The notes under the pieces: generated by a model
Seen by the model: only the letters and a program-made list of their open reading frames with translations
Told to the model about the DNA's origin: nothing
Database searches by the model: none
Translations under genes and position numbers: made by a program
NCBI GenBank assembly: GCA_031292515.1
Contig: JARLGZ010000235.1
Span: 1-64,000, forward strand
Direction: 5' to 3'
Length of the DNA: 64,000 nt
Source: Puia sp.
Lineage (GTDB): Bacteria > Bacteroidota > Bacteroidia > Chitinophagales > Chitinophagaceae
In this document: one piece after another, positions 1-8,926 of the stretch
How the letters are laid out: every line of letters starts with the position of its first letter
Numbering within the stretch: the stretch's first letter is position 1

Positions 1-287
1 GGCTCGATCCGGATGATCCTCTTTTTCAGGAATGCCAGGAAATTTCCGGCGGAATAGTTCTTTACAAACATCGAATAGGGAATGACGAACCCCGATATGA
101 CGAAGAATATCTCCACGCCCGTCCACCCCCAGTCGCCCATTCGTCTTACGATACTCGTATCGGGAAGATACCTTTCGTTGCCTCTTGCCAGATGAAAATA
201 GCAAACCATCGCCGAAGCGATGCCCCTCAGCAACTCGATGGATGAGATCTCCCTGGCGGAACGGATCCTTTTTAAAGGTGAATTCAT
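1..287 (-). CDS. Acyltransferase 3 family protein (partial, N-terminal part only)
   Basis: Only the first 95 or so residues lie in the window; the rest runs off the left edge. The start MNSPLKRIRS is followed by a segment reading IELLRGIASAMVCYFHLARG, which carries the Arg and His typical of the first helix of acyltransferase-3 (OafA/YrhL-like) proteins. A later stretch, GVEIFFVISGFVIPYSM, matches their second helix. Family members are multi-pass inner-membrane enzymes that O-acylate surface sugars. The ATG lies one base beyond the stop codon of the glycosyltransferase upstream, so it is the last visible gene of the polysaccharide operon. It would be a second acyltransferase in that operon, beside the one at 3810-4949. 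Confidence 0.85.
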   Translation of the reverse strand, partial: MNSPLKRIRSAREISSIELLRGIASAMVCYFHLARGNERYLPDTSIVRRMGDWGWTGVEIFFVISGFVIPYSMFVKNYSAGNFLAFLKKRIIRIE

Positions 288-288
288 T

Positions 289-1608
289 TTATTGAGTTGA
301 TTTTTTTGCAATTTCTCCGGTTATCATATTGAAAAAATCCACTTGCTCGATGGTTTTTGCCCTCGCTGTAAACGGCTCGAATACTTTTTTGTCGTAGGGA
401 GTGCGGCTACCACCCGCAGTCAACAGGTTCTCGAACGCCGCCAGGCATTCGTCCGCATAGGATTCAGGCGTATCGGCAAAATGATCGAATGTGATTACGC
501 GCCCATATTGTAAAGCCCTCAGCGCATCTACTACACTGCTGGTTTTATAAAAGACCGCCAGTAAAGGCTTCTCGGCCATTATGCAGGAATAGATCTTAGA
601 CGCGGTATAGCTGGTATCCGTAGATCCGGGGACGAGCAGCAGGGTAGCTTTCTTCAACAGGAAAAGACCATCGAAATAGGGGATACGGTCGGTTATCTCC
701 GTCACATATTCCCCCAGGCCCAATGATTCCGCCAGCGGGCGGACCGTCTGCTCGCCCGTGCCTGCGGGAGCATAGCTGGTCCCGACAAACCACAGCCTGG
801 CTCGGGAAAACATTGAAAAATTTTCAGTCAGCCCTTTTGCAAAAGCCCTGAAAATAATTTCCAGGGCGAACCGCATATCGTGTCCCCCTCTTCCGATATA
901 AACGATATTGATCTTATCGCTCTCGAGAGGCACACGCCCGACCCGGTCTACGTATTTTTCCATGACCTCGAAGTCATAGCCGGAGGCGCCGAAGGGAATG
1001 ACGCGAAATCGCCCCTTTTTCATGCCGGGATACCGGCGGATAAAAGTATCGCAATAACCTTGTGATACGCTGATGATGCCGTCCGCCAGCGGCACCGTTC
1101 GGGCTTCGAGATATTTGTCGATGTTATAAGAGATGAAGAATTTTGGGGGGCGCTCATTCCCGGGCTTATCCAGGTAGAAATCGTTTCGCCAGGGGTCCTG
1201 GATATCGAGTATGAAAGGGACGCCGAACTTCTTTTTCCAGCGGGGCCCCAGCGCCATGACATGAAAGGCGGTAGTCGAGAAATACACCAGGTCGAATGGC
1301 CGGCCGGCAAGGAGCTGGTCACCCATTTTCAGAAAATGGAAATAAGAGCGCATCGATAAGCTACCCAGCCCGAACTTTCTCGTTTTCCTGACATCCCAGG
1401 CCCTTACTTTATGAACTTCTATATCGGACGGCACCGTGTGCATCAACAGGGGGTCGATGCTATAGGATTCCACATCCGACTCATCAACGGTGACGATGAC
1501 AGGCTCCCACCCGAATTCTTTAAAGTAGGGCAGGCTCTGTCTTACGCGCTGCATATCTGCCGCGTTTACGGGAGGGAAATGAGGGGATATGATGAGGACT
1601 CTCTTCAT
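289..1608 (-). CDS. Glycosyltransferase, GT4-like (GT-B fold)
   Basis: A predicted cytoplasmic sugar transferase of about 439 residues. The N-terminus MKRVLIISPHFPP followed by a loop with N-A-A-D-M-Q-R is the usual donor-side opening of GT4 enzymes. FILDIQDPWRND lies near residue 135 and a nucleotide-sugar domain containing VYIGRGGHD follows near residue 240. I chose the ATG at 1608, which overlaps the TGA of the preceding gene as ATGA. A longer in-frame start six codons earlier exists but would lie inside that gene. The overlap implies translational coupling. Donor and acceptor cannot be read from sequence. It belongs to the 1-20.6 kb polysaccharide operon. Confidence 0.85.
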   Translation of the reverse strand: MKRVLIISPHFPPVNAADMQRVRQSLPYFKEFGWEPVIVTVDESDVESYSIDPLLMHTVPSDIEVHKVRAWDVRKTRKFGLGSLSMRSYFHFLKMGDQLLAGRPFDLVYFSTTAFHVMALGPRWKKKFGVPFILDIQDPWRNDFYLDKPGNERPPKFFISYNIDKYLEARTVPLADGIISVSQGYCDTFIRRYPGMKKGRFRVIPFGASGYDFEVMEKYVDRVGRVPLESDKINIVYIGRGGHDMRFALEIIFRAFAKGLTENFSMFSRARLWFVGTSYAPAGTGEQTVRPLAESLGLGEYVTEITDRIPYFDGLFLLKKATLLLVPGSTDTSYTASKIYSCIMAEKPLLAVFYKTSSVVDALRALQYGRVITFDHFADTPESYADECLAAFENLLTAGGSRTPYDKKVFEPFTARAKTIEQVDFFNMITGEIAKKSTQ

Positions 1609-2822
1609 GATAGTATTTTTGACCAACGCTCCTGCAGGACTTTGGCATCATGATCCCAGGAAACCCTTGCCGCCGCCTCATATCTGTCCGGCTTTCCGGC
1701 CCGGATCGTCTCCTTGTCCCTGATCAGCCCGGAGATCCTCTCCGCAAAAACATCAACCGAAAGGGATGTGCTGATCCCATGACCCGGATGCTCCTGTAAA
1801 AACAGCTGTTGGGCGTCCGTATTCGTGGCGACGATATATAGCCCCGCCTGTAAATAGGACCAGATCTTATTGGTCAGACAGAGATTGCGGTTCTGGTCTA
1901 CCGTTCCATCTTCCAGTGCCAGGCCGGCATCGTATCTTCCCAATTCGAGGTGAAGCTCCTTTTGCGATAAAGACCCGGCATAACGTATATATTCCCTGTC
2001 CCGCATTTCATTCCTGAAAAATGTATCCCTGGCAGTTCCGAATAAGGTCAGCTCTATCTCACCCGCGAAACGGTCCAGCGCAGGGAATATCTTCTCCAGT
2101 CCGCGGCCATAATCGATGAATTGCGAAAACCAGACAAGTTGCAGCTTTTTTCCGGCAGGACCCTCCTTCCGGGGCAGCTGGAATTCTGCGAGAGGAAAGC
2201 TGTTATTGACCACGAAAAAATCCCCTTTGCCGGCGGTATGCAGCAGGTTTTGGGAATATCGCATGATCAGCGGCGATGCAAAACTACAATAAGCACTCCG
2301 CTCCATCAGCATACGCATCAGGTAGCCGACGCATTGTCGCTCGGCCCTTCCATTCCCTTCGCCCGGATGGTAGTCTTCTATGTCCAGGGCGAAAGGGATA
2401 CCCATTCTATGTGAAAGGTGAGCGGCTGCATAAAATGCGCCGGGGTTATGCGCGATGACCAGGTCATAAGAATTCCTTTCTTTGCGAACCCATCTCAACA
2501 GCGGCCCGCTCCTTTTACTCACTGCCAGGGCCGACAAAAAAGCGTTCGAAGGGAACAGGGGTCCGGCAAGCCGGCCGATCCTCTCCTCCACGGATGCCCT
2601 TAGCCAGGGTATGAAAGGCCGCCTGCCCGATTCCAGGTAATGAAAATTCACACCCTTCAGCTCGCCGTTCAATTCCCGCTCTTTTTCAGTCGTCCAGTTG
2701 TGCAGATCAAAAGCCACTACGGTGACTTTAACGCCCATGGAATGCAATAGCCTGACTTCCTTCAGGCATCGCGGATTGCAGGCCAGGTTGGTAGTCGTCA
2801 AAAGCAGGATTCCCGGGGACAA
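1605..2822 (-). CDS. Glycosyltransferase, GT4-like
   Basis: About 405 residues with a GT-B layout. The N-terminal segment GILLLTTTNLACNPRC is followed by a DLVIAHNPGAFYAA-type stretch near residue 120 and by ALDIEDYHPGEG near 145, a pattern seen in GT4 proteins of Bacteroidota capsule loci. The C-terminal half has LVWFSQFIDYGRGLE near 225 and a donor-site region ending near YLQAGLYIVATNTDAQQ. No ATG lies in frame near the domain start, so the likely start is the TTG at 2822; the first internal Met (residue 29) would remove the first strand. It overlaps the next gene by four bases. Specific sugar unknown. Confidence 0.82.
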   Translation of the reverse strand: MSPGILLLTTTNLACNPRCLKEVRLLHSMGVKVTVVAFDLHNWTTEKERELNGELKGVNFHYLESGRRPFIPWLRASVEERIGRLAGPLFPSNAFLSALAVSKRSGPLLRWVRKERNSYDLVIAHNPGAFYAAAHLSHRMGIPFALDIEDYHPGEGNGRAERQCVGYLMRMLMERSAYCSFASPLIMRYSQNLLHTAGKGDFFVVNNSFPLAEFQLPRKEGPAGKKLQLVWFSQFIDYGRGLEKIFPALDRFAGEIELTLFGTARDTFFRNEMRDREYIRYAGSLSQKELHLELGRYDAGLALEDGTVDQNRNLCLTNKIWSYLQAGLYIVATNTDAQQLFLQEHPGHGISTSLSVDVFAERISGLIRDKETIRAGKPDRYEAAARVSWDHDAKVLQERWSKILS

Positions 2823-2838
2823 AACAGCCGCATTATAG

Positions 2839-3813
2839 TTATAAATGAAAAAAATTTTTTAGCCTTCCCGCTATCCTCTTCAGCCTTTTATGGTTTTTCC
2901 ATCCGACCAGTCTCATCACCCTGCCGGGGGCATTCTTATAATAGGTATCGGGAACGTTTCCAAGCCCGCGCAGGTGTTCCCTGCCCTTTCGGTAAAGATC
3001 CATTGCGTCCAGATAAAACTGGTACATCCATAAATGCCACATATGCGAGAGGGCGGCCCTGACCCTCTCGGAATTTTCATAACTCAGCAATAAGGCTTCT
3101 GTCGATACGAGTGCCTCAAAGGCGGAAACCAGACGCTCCCGGCTGTAACTCACAGATAGGCTGCCGATAAGACCGCTCCGGTAGAACATCTTAGCGTCCG
3201 GGGTAAATAAGATCATCTCGGCGCGGAGCAGGAAACGCGGCGAAAACTCGTAATCGTTGATAAGCGAAAGACGCTCATTCCACAGACCGGAAGCTTCCAA
3301 TATCTGCCTGGGTATAAGGAACATGCAGGCTCCCATCATTCCCAATCCTTTCGCATTGTCGATGACCAGCCAGTCCACGGGTTTCAGATCCCGCCAATTC
3401 CCGAGAGGCTCGTGCAGGGCGGTCGAAAGATCATCATTATAGAACCGTTTGACCTGGGCCGCCGCTATGCAATTCGGGCGATCGATCACTCTTTTAACTT
3501 GCGCCTCGATATGCTCCGGGTTCATGATGTCGTCGGCGTCGAAGAATTTTATATACTCCCCTGTAGCCTGCTCATACGCTTTATTCGCCGCCGCGCATTG
3601 CCCCCGGTTCACGGTATGGATGATCTTGATATTCGGCTTTCCGGCATATTTCATCAGCACTTTGTCGGTCCCATCGATCGATCCGTCATTGACGATAATG
3701 AGCTCGATAGGGGCATACGTCTGGTCCAGGATGGAGCGAATCGTCTCATCGATGTAAGCGGCCGCATTATAGGCTGGCATGCAAATAGATACCAACGGTG
3801 TATTCGTGTTCAT
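2839..3813 (-). CDS. Glycosyltransferase family 2
   Basis: A 324-residue GT-A fold transferase. It opens with PLVSICMPAYNAAAYIDETI, has the nucleotide-binding IIVNDGSIDGT near residue 40, and has the metal-binding FFDADDIM near residue 90, all standard GT2 landmarks. There are no obvious membrane helices, so it probably works at the cytoplasmic face on a lipid-linked glycan. Its ATG overlaps the TGA of the upstream acyltransferase by four bases, indicating coupled translation. The C-terminal hundred residues are basic and typical of GT2 proteins in O-antigen-like clusters. Sugar specificity cannot be assigned. Confidence 0.88.
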   Translation of the reverse strand: MNTNTPLVSICMPAYNAAAYIDETIRSILDQTYAPIELIIVNDGSIDGTDKVLMKYAGKPNIKIIHTVNRGQCAAANKAYEQATGEYIKFFDADDIMNPEHIEAQVKRVIDRPNCIAAAQVKRFYNDDLSTALHEPLGNWRDLKPVDWLVIDNAKGLGMMGACMFLIPRQILEASGLWNERLSLINDYEFSPRFLLRAEMILFTPDAKMFYRSGLIGSLSVSYSRERLVSAFEALVSTEALLLSYENSERVRAALSHMWHLWMYQFYLDAMDLYRKGREHLRGLGNVPDTYYKNAPGRVMRLVGWKNHKRLKRIAGRLKNFFHL

Positions 3814-4949
3814 TCGACGGCTCCTGTCTTGGCTTTACGGGAATATAAAAGACTGTTCTTCAGATATCCTGAGATGGGAAGATCTATCTTCCTTGTATAG
3901 AAGATACTCACGGAGATGAGCAGTACGATCAACAGAACGGGTACGACAAACCCCAACGGCATGAGATAGCCGGCCCACAAATTGATTGCCAGCACCCCGA
4001 TATTCTCGTGGATCAGGTAAATAGCATAAGACGCGACCCCTATTTCAACAAGAATGCTTCCTTCCAGGAAAGACAAGTATTTTGGAAAATAGATGAACGC
4101 AAAAAACAAGGCCAGTATCGCCACATAAATCAGGCGGACCTGCCACTGCACCCCGAAATACAGGTAGACAAGCATGAATATGAAAAAGAATGCCCTCAAG
4201 AAAAATGTATTTTTCAATCCTTGCAGGTGATTCTTATACAGGGCATAGAACAACATCCCGACGACGAAATAGACCATGTAAACGGGTAGATTGAAAATCT
4301 CTATGAACAGGACGCAGCCGTCGAACACATTTACAGGGAGGTGAATATGGAAGGTATTGGCGCCTTGTAAGTTCACCCAAAGCCAGAATATCGAAATCAT
4401 CAGCAAAGAACCGATGAGGAAATTTCGCAGGAATTTCTCCTTATTGAAATAGTACAGCAAACTCGAAAACAAATAAAACTGCACTTCCGGCCAAAGCGAC
4501 CAGAAAGAACCGCTCAGATAGTCGAAGCGGATTCCCGGTCTTTGAAACACTAAATTAAAGGCTTCGGGGGAAATAAACAGGATCCCCGGCAACAGGTTCC
4601 GGATCGAGTGGCTGACGGGGAACAACCCCTTCGTATCGAAAAGCCGGAAAATAACGAGTATCACCAGCGAAATGATGATCATCGGAGGAACCAGGCGGAT
4701 CATTCTTTTTATCCAGAAAGATTTCAAAGTCACGGTGTTCTCCAACGTGAAGAAAATCACGAAACCGCTGATAATGAAGAAAAACCTCACCCCAAGATAT
4801 CCATATTTGAAATAATCATATTGATCATCATAAGGGTACATATGCACACCGCTCTCCCGCGCGACCCATCTCGAGAAAAAATGAAAAAAAATGACCGACA
4901 AAATACAAATGGCTCTGAAACCGTCCAATATTTTAAGCCTTTGGTGCAT
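3810..4949 (-). CDS. Acyltransferase 3 family (OafA/YrhL-like) membrane O-acyltransferase
   Basis: A 379-residue polytopic protein with about ten hydrophobic helices. The first helix contains LDGFRAICILSVIFFHFFSRW, with the conserved R and H of acyltransferase-3 enzymes. The second contains YLGVRFFFIISGFVIFF. Members transfer acetyl or similar acyl groups from the cytoplasm to surface glycans. It sits between two GT2 genes, overlapping the next by four bases, so a role in decorating the glycan made by this operon is likely. The acyl group and acceptor sugar are not readable. Confidence 0.88.
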   Translation of the reverse strand: MHQRLKILDGFRAICILSVIFFHFFSRWVARESGVHMYPYDDQYDYFKYGYLGVRFFFIISGFVIFFTLENTVTLKSFWIKRMIRLVPPMIIISLVILVIFRLFDTKGLFPVSHSIRNLLPGILFISPEAFNLVFQRPGIRFDYLSGSFWSLWPEVQFYLFSSLLYYFNKEKFLRNFLIGSLLMISIFWLWVNLQGANTFHIHLPVNVFDGCVLFIEIFNLPVYMVYFVVGMLFYALYKNHLQGLKNTFFLRAFFFIFMLVYLYFGVQWQVRLIYVAILALFFAFIYFPKYLSFLEGSILVEIGVASYAIYLIHENIGVLAINLWAGYLMPLGFVVPVLLIVLLISVSIFYTRKIDLPISGYLKNSLLYSRKAKTGAVE

Positions 4950-4969
4950 AACGTACAGGTATGTTCCGG

Positions 4970-5830
4970 TTAATTGAAAATTGCAAGAAATACATCCCTG
5001 GGGCCGAAGCCGGTCCTTTTGACCAATTCCCTCGTTTTTTCAAAATCACGCGTTCTTAAAAAATACCGGGTGCAATTCACAAGAAAACGCCGTTTACATT
5101 TCCTGTTTATCCAATCCAGTTCTTTCTCCGTCAGCATCAGCGGCAATTCCTTCAACGCATCGGTCAGGTACAGGTATCCATTATACAGATAGCTGTACGG
5201 ATTATTCAACTCCTGCCCCTCGTGGACGCGATAGTTCATAAACTCGAACGGGATAAGAACGATCGGCGACTGGCAGCAGGCCTTCAAATTGAAATACATA
5301 TCGCTCACCGCCTCGTATTTCGTTGGATATCCTCCGATCGACAGGAAGAAGTCGCGTCGCATGATCGTTCCACCGGGACCGATCGTCAGGAACGGCTTTT
5401 TGAAGAAATGGTTATGAATCGCCTCTTTCGACGACAGCTCAAAGACTTTATCAGACTGCCGGTAGTTCATTCCAAAGGATGAACCGGGAAAGGAATTCAT
5501 CGTCGCCACCAGGCGTTCGAGCCCATCGGGCAGCAGGGTGTCGTCGGAATCCGCGAAATAGATATACTCTCCTTTCGCCAGCGAGGCAGCCTTGTTCCTG
5601 TTTTGAAACTGTTTAAGATTGACCTCGTTCACATACACCCTGATCCGGGAATCTTTCTCTTCAAAAGAACGCGCTATGGAAACCGTAGCATCCGTCGAAC
5701 AGTCGTCGCAGATGAGTAACTCGAAATTCCTATAAGTAGAATTCAACGCGCTTTCTATGGCGTCCCCGATATACTTTTCCCTGTTATAAGCCGTCATTAA
5801 CAGGCTCACTAATGGAGCTTTATCCGCCAT
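4970..5830 (-). CDS. Glycosyltransferase family 2
   Basis: A 286-residue GT2 protein. Visible landmarks are PLVSLLMTAYNREKYIGDAI at the N-terminus, LLICDDCSTDATVSIA near residue 40, and IYFADSDDTLLPDG near residue 95 as the DxD-type metal site. GPGGTIMRRDFF near residue 150 marks the acceptor side. No membrane segments are evident. It follows the GT4 gene upstream by 41 bases and precedes the acyltransferase by 20 bases in the same operon. Linkage and donor unknown. Confidence 0.88.
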   Translation of the reverse strand: MADKAPLVSLLMTAYNREKYIGDAIESALNSTYRNFELLICDDCSTDATVSIARSFEEKDSRIRVYVNEVNLKQFQNRNKAASLAKGEYIYFADSDDTLLPDGLERLVATMNSFPGSSFGMNYRQSDKVFELSSKEAIHNHFFKKPFLTIGPGGTIMRRDFFLSIGGYPTKYEAVSDMYFNLKACCQSPIVLIPFEFMNYRVHEGQELNNPYSYLYNGYLYLTDALKELPLMLTEKELDWINRKCKRRFLVNCTRYFLRTRDFEKTRELVKRTGFGPRDVFLAIFN

Positions 5831-5871
5831 TTGAAATTTGATTGTGATTAAATACCGGTCTTTTACTAAAA

Positions 5872-7008
5872 TTATTGAACCAATAAAGCCAGCAGGGTTT
5901 CCCCCGCGGCAAAATTATATTCCCGTTCCAAACGCTTTTTCCCGTTTTCACCCCATTCCTTCCAATGATCCCTGTTTCCCCATGCCTTCTCCAGGGCTTC
6001 TTCATAGTCTTTTTCGGAGATCCCTGCCGACAAGACGCCGGTTTCACCATCTGTGATATATTGCGGCATGGCGCCCATCCGGCTGCCTACGACGGGCCTC
6101 GCAAAATACATGGCTTCAAAACATACGATAGGCCCCGAGTCCTGCCGGGAAGGGGCGAGTAACACATGATTGTGTTGCCAGATCCTGCCCGGGTCATTCT
6201 CATAACCATGAAAGAATACTCTCTGCCGAATACCATAGTAGGAAGCCAGTGATTCCAGGTACTGCCTGTCCTCCCCTTCTCCGTAGATATTAAGCTTCCA
6301 GGGCCTGGCTTCCCATTGCGGCCCGGACAAGATCCTCATCAGCAGATCCTGGCCCTTCCACCTGCAAACCAGGCTGCCGACGACCGCAAAATTGACAGGT
6401 TCTCCGGAGGGATAATCCGGTATAGCCCCTTTCGAAATGTTCAAAGGATGGTCGATCACGCTCGCACGCGGAATCTTCGATGCAATCTGATGCTGGAGCA
6501 AATCCAATTGCAGCCGGGAGGTGAATAAATTCACCCTCGCCTTGTTGACCTGAAAAATATAGTTCTCTATCGTTCTGCTGTCGAATTGCGGTCTGTCGGA
6601 AAGGCTATGATAGGCTACAAAAAAGGGAATCTCCGACTGCCTGATGAAAACCATCAGATCATCGTCGGATCTTGCAATCTCGTCTCCTCCTGCTAAATTG
6701 AAAAGGATCCTGTCCGCTTTGAATTGCAACAGATAGTCATGATACGTAGCCTTCCGGCCGGATGGAAGGAGCCTGTTCATGATCTTCTTCCTGACCCTCT
6801 CGGGAAGCGAAGGAAAAAATCTCCGCCTGTAATGCAGGGTAGCGCCGAGCGTTTTAAGCTCCTCGATCTTCGGGTGCTGCTGCGGCCAGTCAAACACCGA
6901 AACCAGCACTTCGTGCCCCTGCAGCAGCGCTTCTTTGGCTGCGGCTGTCCATAACAGCTCGCAGCCTCCCCAGGGAAATCCGATCGTTGAAACAAAAGCC
7001 AACCTCAC
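5872..7008 (-). CDS. Glycosyltransferase family 4
   Basis: About 378 residues. The N-terminus reads MRLAFVSTIGFPWGGCELLW, with a glycine-rich donor loop. The C-terminal half shows NFAVVGSLVCRWKGQDLLMR near 205, LNIYGEGEDRQYLESLA near 240, and the GT4 donor motif VLLAPSRQDSGPIVCFEAM near 290, with the E-x7-E-type region. The start is a GTG whose last bases overlap the TGA of the gene before it (GTGA), implying coupled translation. The intact donor motif makes this the most clearly recognisable GT4 enzyme of the cluster. Acceptor unknown. Confidence 0.9.
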   Translation of the reverse strand: MRLAFVSTIGFPWGGCELLWTAAAKEALLQGHEVLVSVFDWPQQHPKIEELKTLGATLHYRRRFFPSLPERVRKKIMNRLLPSGRKATYHDYLLQFKADRILFNLAGGDEIARSDDDLMVFIRQSEIPFFVAYHSLSDRPQFDSRTIENYIFQVNKARVNLFTSRLQLDLLQHQIASKIPRASVIDHPLNISKGAIPDYPSGEPVNFAVVGSLVCRWKGQDLLMRILSGPQWEARPWKLNIYGEGEDRQYLESLASYYGIRQRVFFHGYENDPGRIWQHNHVLLAPSRQDSGPIVCFEAMYFARPVVGSRMGAMPQYITDGETGVLSAGISEKDYEEALEKAWGNRDHWKEWGENGKKRLEREYNFAAGETLLALLVQ

Positions 7009-8033
7009 GAAATGTATGTTTTGGTTTTAACCGACCTCAATATGATTCTGGCCAGATGAGAAGGCCTGATCCGGAATACCATGCCGGGATTCAGCAACAG
7101 GAAATAAATTCCAGTACCGGGCTCATATTTTTTTGTAATCATCAGCCCCCTGGCAAGCAGCTGGTTGATCTTGTTTTTCCACTGCCGTTCCGTGATCTGG
7201 TTATACCCGTCTAACCAATGGGCCAGCCGGCTGGCTCCCTTTATCAGCGAACGCGACAGATAGGCGCCCGGACCAAGCCTGATCAACGAAGACAATATCT
7301 CTGTCTCGGCAGGGGGTAAAAAGCCGAAATTAGACCGGATGAATTCGGACTTTACCCTCTCAATCCTGTTTGCCAGCTCCGCCTCTTTTCGTTTGCTGAC
7401 CTGGAAATGATGGACCCTGTACCGGAGCAAATACCGGGGGACATTTTCAAACCGGGTGACAGCGCTCAGCCTTGCCCAAAGATCATAATCCTCGGCCGGG
7501 ACTAACTCCTGCCGGTATATAAAAGGCAACCGCGCCAGTACAGATTTCCGGATCATGACCGTCGGATGCGCCAGCGGGCTGTCTTCCAGCATCATGAGGA
7601 AACAATTCGCAGAGCCGACGGGATATTCCCAGGTTCCCGTTCGTTCGCCGACATATCTTATCCACGTGCCTACCACCCCGACGGAGGCATCCTGCTTAAA
7701 CACGGCAAGCTGTTCTTTCAGGCGCGTCGGCTCGTTAATATCATCCCCATGCGCCACGGCTATGAACTCGCCCCTGGCCATTGCGATTCCTTTATTCAGC
7801 TGGTTCGCCTGCCCGATGTTCTCCTCGCTGCCGGTCAGGATGATCCTGGGATCGCGGATCGAAGACACGATTGCCGCGGTATCATCCGTTGACCGGTCGT
7901 CCAATATGATCAATTCCCAGTTTTGTTCCGTCTGGTCGATGACACTCTGTACTGCTTCACGTATATAGGAAGCGCAATTGTAAGCCGGCATCACGATGCT
8001 TACGAGCGGAGGGGTGGCGGCAGGCTGTTTCAA
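7005..8033 (-). CDS. Glycosyltransferase family 2
   Basis: A 342-residue GT2 enzyme. It opens PPLVSIVMPAYNCASYIREA, with ELIILDDRSTDDTAAIV near residue 38 and FIAVAHGDDINEPTRL near residue 92. The metal site is an H-G-D-D variant of the usual D-x-D. Downstream, GTWIRYVGERTGTWEYP and ALAEDYDLWARLS-like segments are typical of GT2 proteins that use hexose donors. The start is TTG, overlapping the TGA of the preceding fucosyltransferase gene. The last 80 residues are basic and may face the membrane. Specificity not assigned. Confidence 0.87.
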   Translation of the reverse strand: MKQPAATPPLVSIVMPAYNCASYIREAVQSVIDQTEQNWELIILDDRSTDDTAAIVSSIRDPRIILTGSEENIGQANQLNKGIAMARGEFIAVAHGDDINEPTRLKEQLAVFKQDASVGVVGTWIRYVGERTGTWEYPVGSANCFLMMLEDSPLAHPTVMIRKSVLARLPFIYRQELVPAEDYDLWARLSAVTRFENVPRYLLRYRVHHFQVSKRKEAELANRIERVKSEFIRSNFGFLPPAETEILSSLIRLGPGAYLSRSLIKGASRLAHWLDGYNQITERQWKNKINQLLARGLMITKKYEPGTGIYFLLLNPGMVFRIRPSHLARIILRSVKTKTYIS

Positions 8034-8926
8034 TCGTTGGGTAATTTCATCCAGGAACCCGGTACCAGATCGGTCGTATCAAAAAAAGGATCTGTGGTCC
8101 GGAACCATTGCGCCGGTACGATCACTTCCTTCCCTTCCTGTTTGTTCAGCCAGGCGCCCCACCAGCTAAAGCTGCTGTTGGCGACAACATTGTGCTTGCA
8201 GCAGGACATAAGGCGCATATCTTTCCAGCTGTCCGTGCCCTTATTCAGAGAGACGATGGCGCTGTTTATGCCTTCAAAGCTTAAGTTCTCCTTCACCCAA
8301 TCGGGCTCGTCCGAAAAAAAGAAGAATTTGCAATCCGGGATGCGGTCCCTGAAATATTGAATCGCATTCCTGTAATAGGCCGTACTGCAGGTCCCATGAA
8401 ACGATTGCGTGACCGCGAACTTCACGTAATCACCCCGCCTCACGTGGACGGAAACCGAGTTGGACGATTCGATCTTCTGTAAATAAGACCGGTTCGGATC
8501 TTGCTCCGAAAACGAGGGGAATTGAAAAATCTTATGAATGAGTTCCCGCTGATCGCAAAAATATCGCTCGGTCTGGAACAAGCCATCGAGGAGAACGGGA
8601 AATGCCGTCTTCAGATAACTCTCATGATACCGGAAATTCTCTTCCCGGATCAGGTTGCGTTTCTTGAAACCCAGCAATTTCCGGAGCCGGTTGTCCCATC
8701 TGCTATATTGATAAAAGGAGGATGCCAGCCACCGGGAAGCATACCGGATCTTTATGGAAGGGAAAAGACCCAGCTCAAGGGTCCTCTTATCCACGTTGCC
8801 GATCTCCTGCTTATAAAAACTGTCGTCGACCAGCAACTCTTCATCATTGACCTCCGCCAAAGCCTTTGCGAAAGCGTACTGGAACATTTGATTGCCCAGG
8901 CCCCCCTGCAATTTAATAATGACCAC
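8030..8926 (-). CDS. Alpha-1,2-fucosyltransferase (GT11)
   Basis: A 298-residue GT11 enzyme, the usual family length. Diagnostic motifs are KLQGGLGNQMFQYAFAKAL at the N-terminus (GDP-binding), SVHVRRGDYVKF near residue 160, and SSFSWWGAWLNKQ near residue 255. Family members move L-fucose from GDP-fucose to the 2-position of a galactose-type acceptor, so the glycan probably carries fucose. The start is GTG; the preceding GT2 gene ends on the same bases. No GDP-fucose synthesis genes (gmd, fcl) appear in the window, so the donor must come from elsewhere in the genome. Confidence 0.93.
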   Translation of the reverse strand: MVIIKLQGGLGNQMFQYAFAKALAEVNDEELLVDDSFYKQEIGNVDKRTLELGLFPSIKIRYASRWLASSFYQYSRWDNRLRKLLGFKKRNLIREENFRYHESYLKTAFPVLLDGLFQTERYFCDQRELIHKIFQFPSFSEQDPNRSYLQKIESSNSVSVHVRRGDYVKFAVTQSFHGTCSTAYYRNAIQYFRDRIPDCKFFFFSDEPDWVKENLSFEGINSAIVSLNKGTDSWKDMRLMSCCKHNVVANSSFSWWGAWLNKQEGKEVIVPAQWFRTTDPFFDTTDLVPGSWMKLPND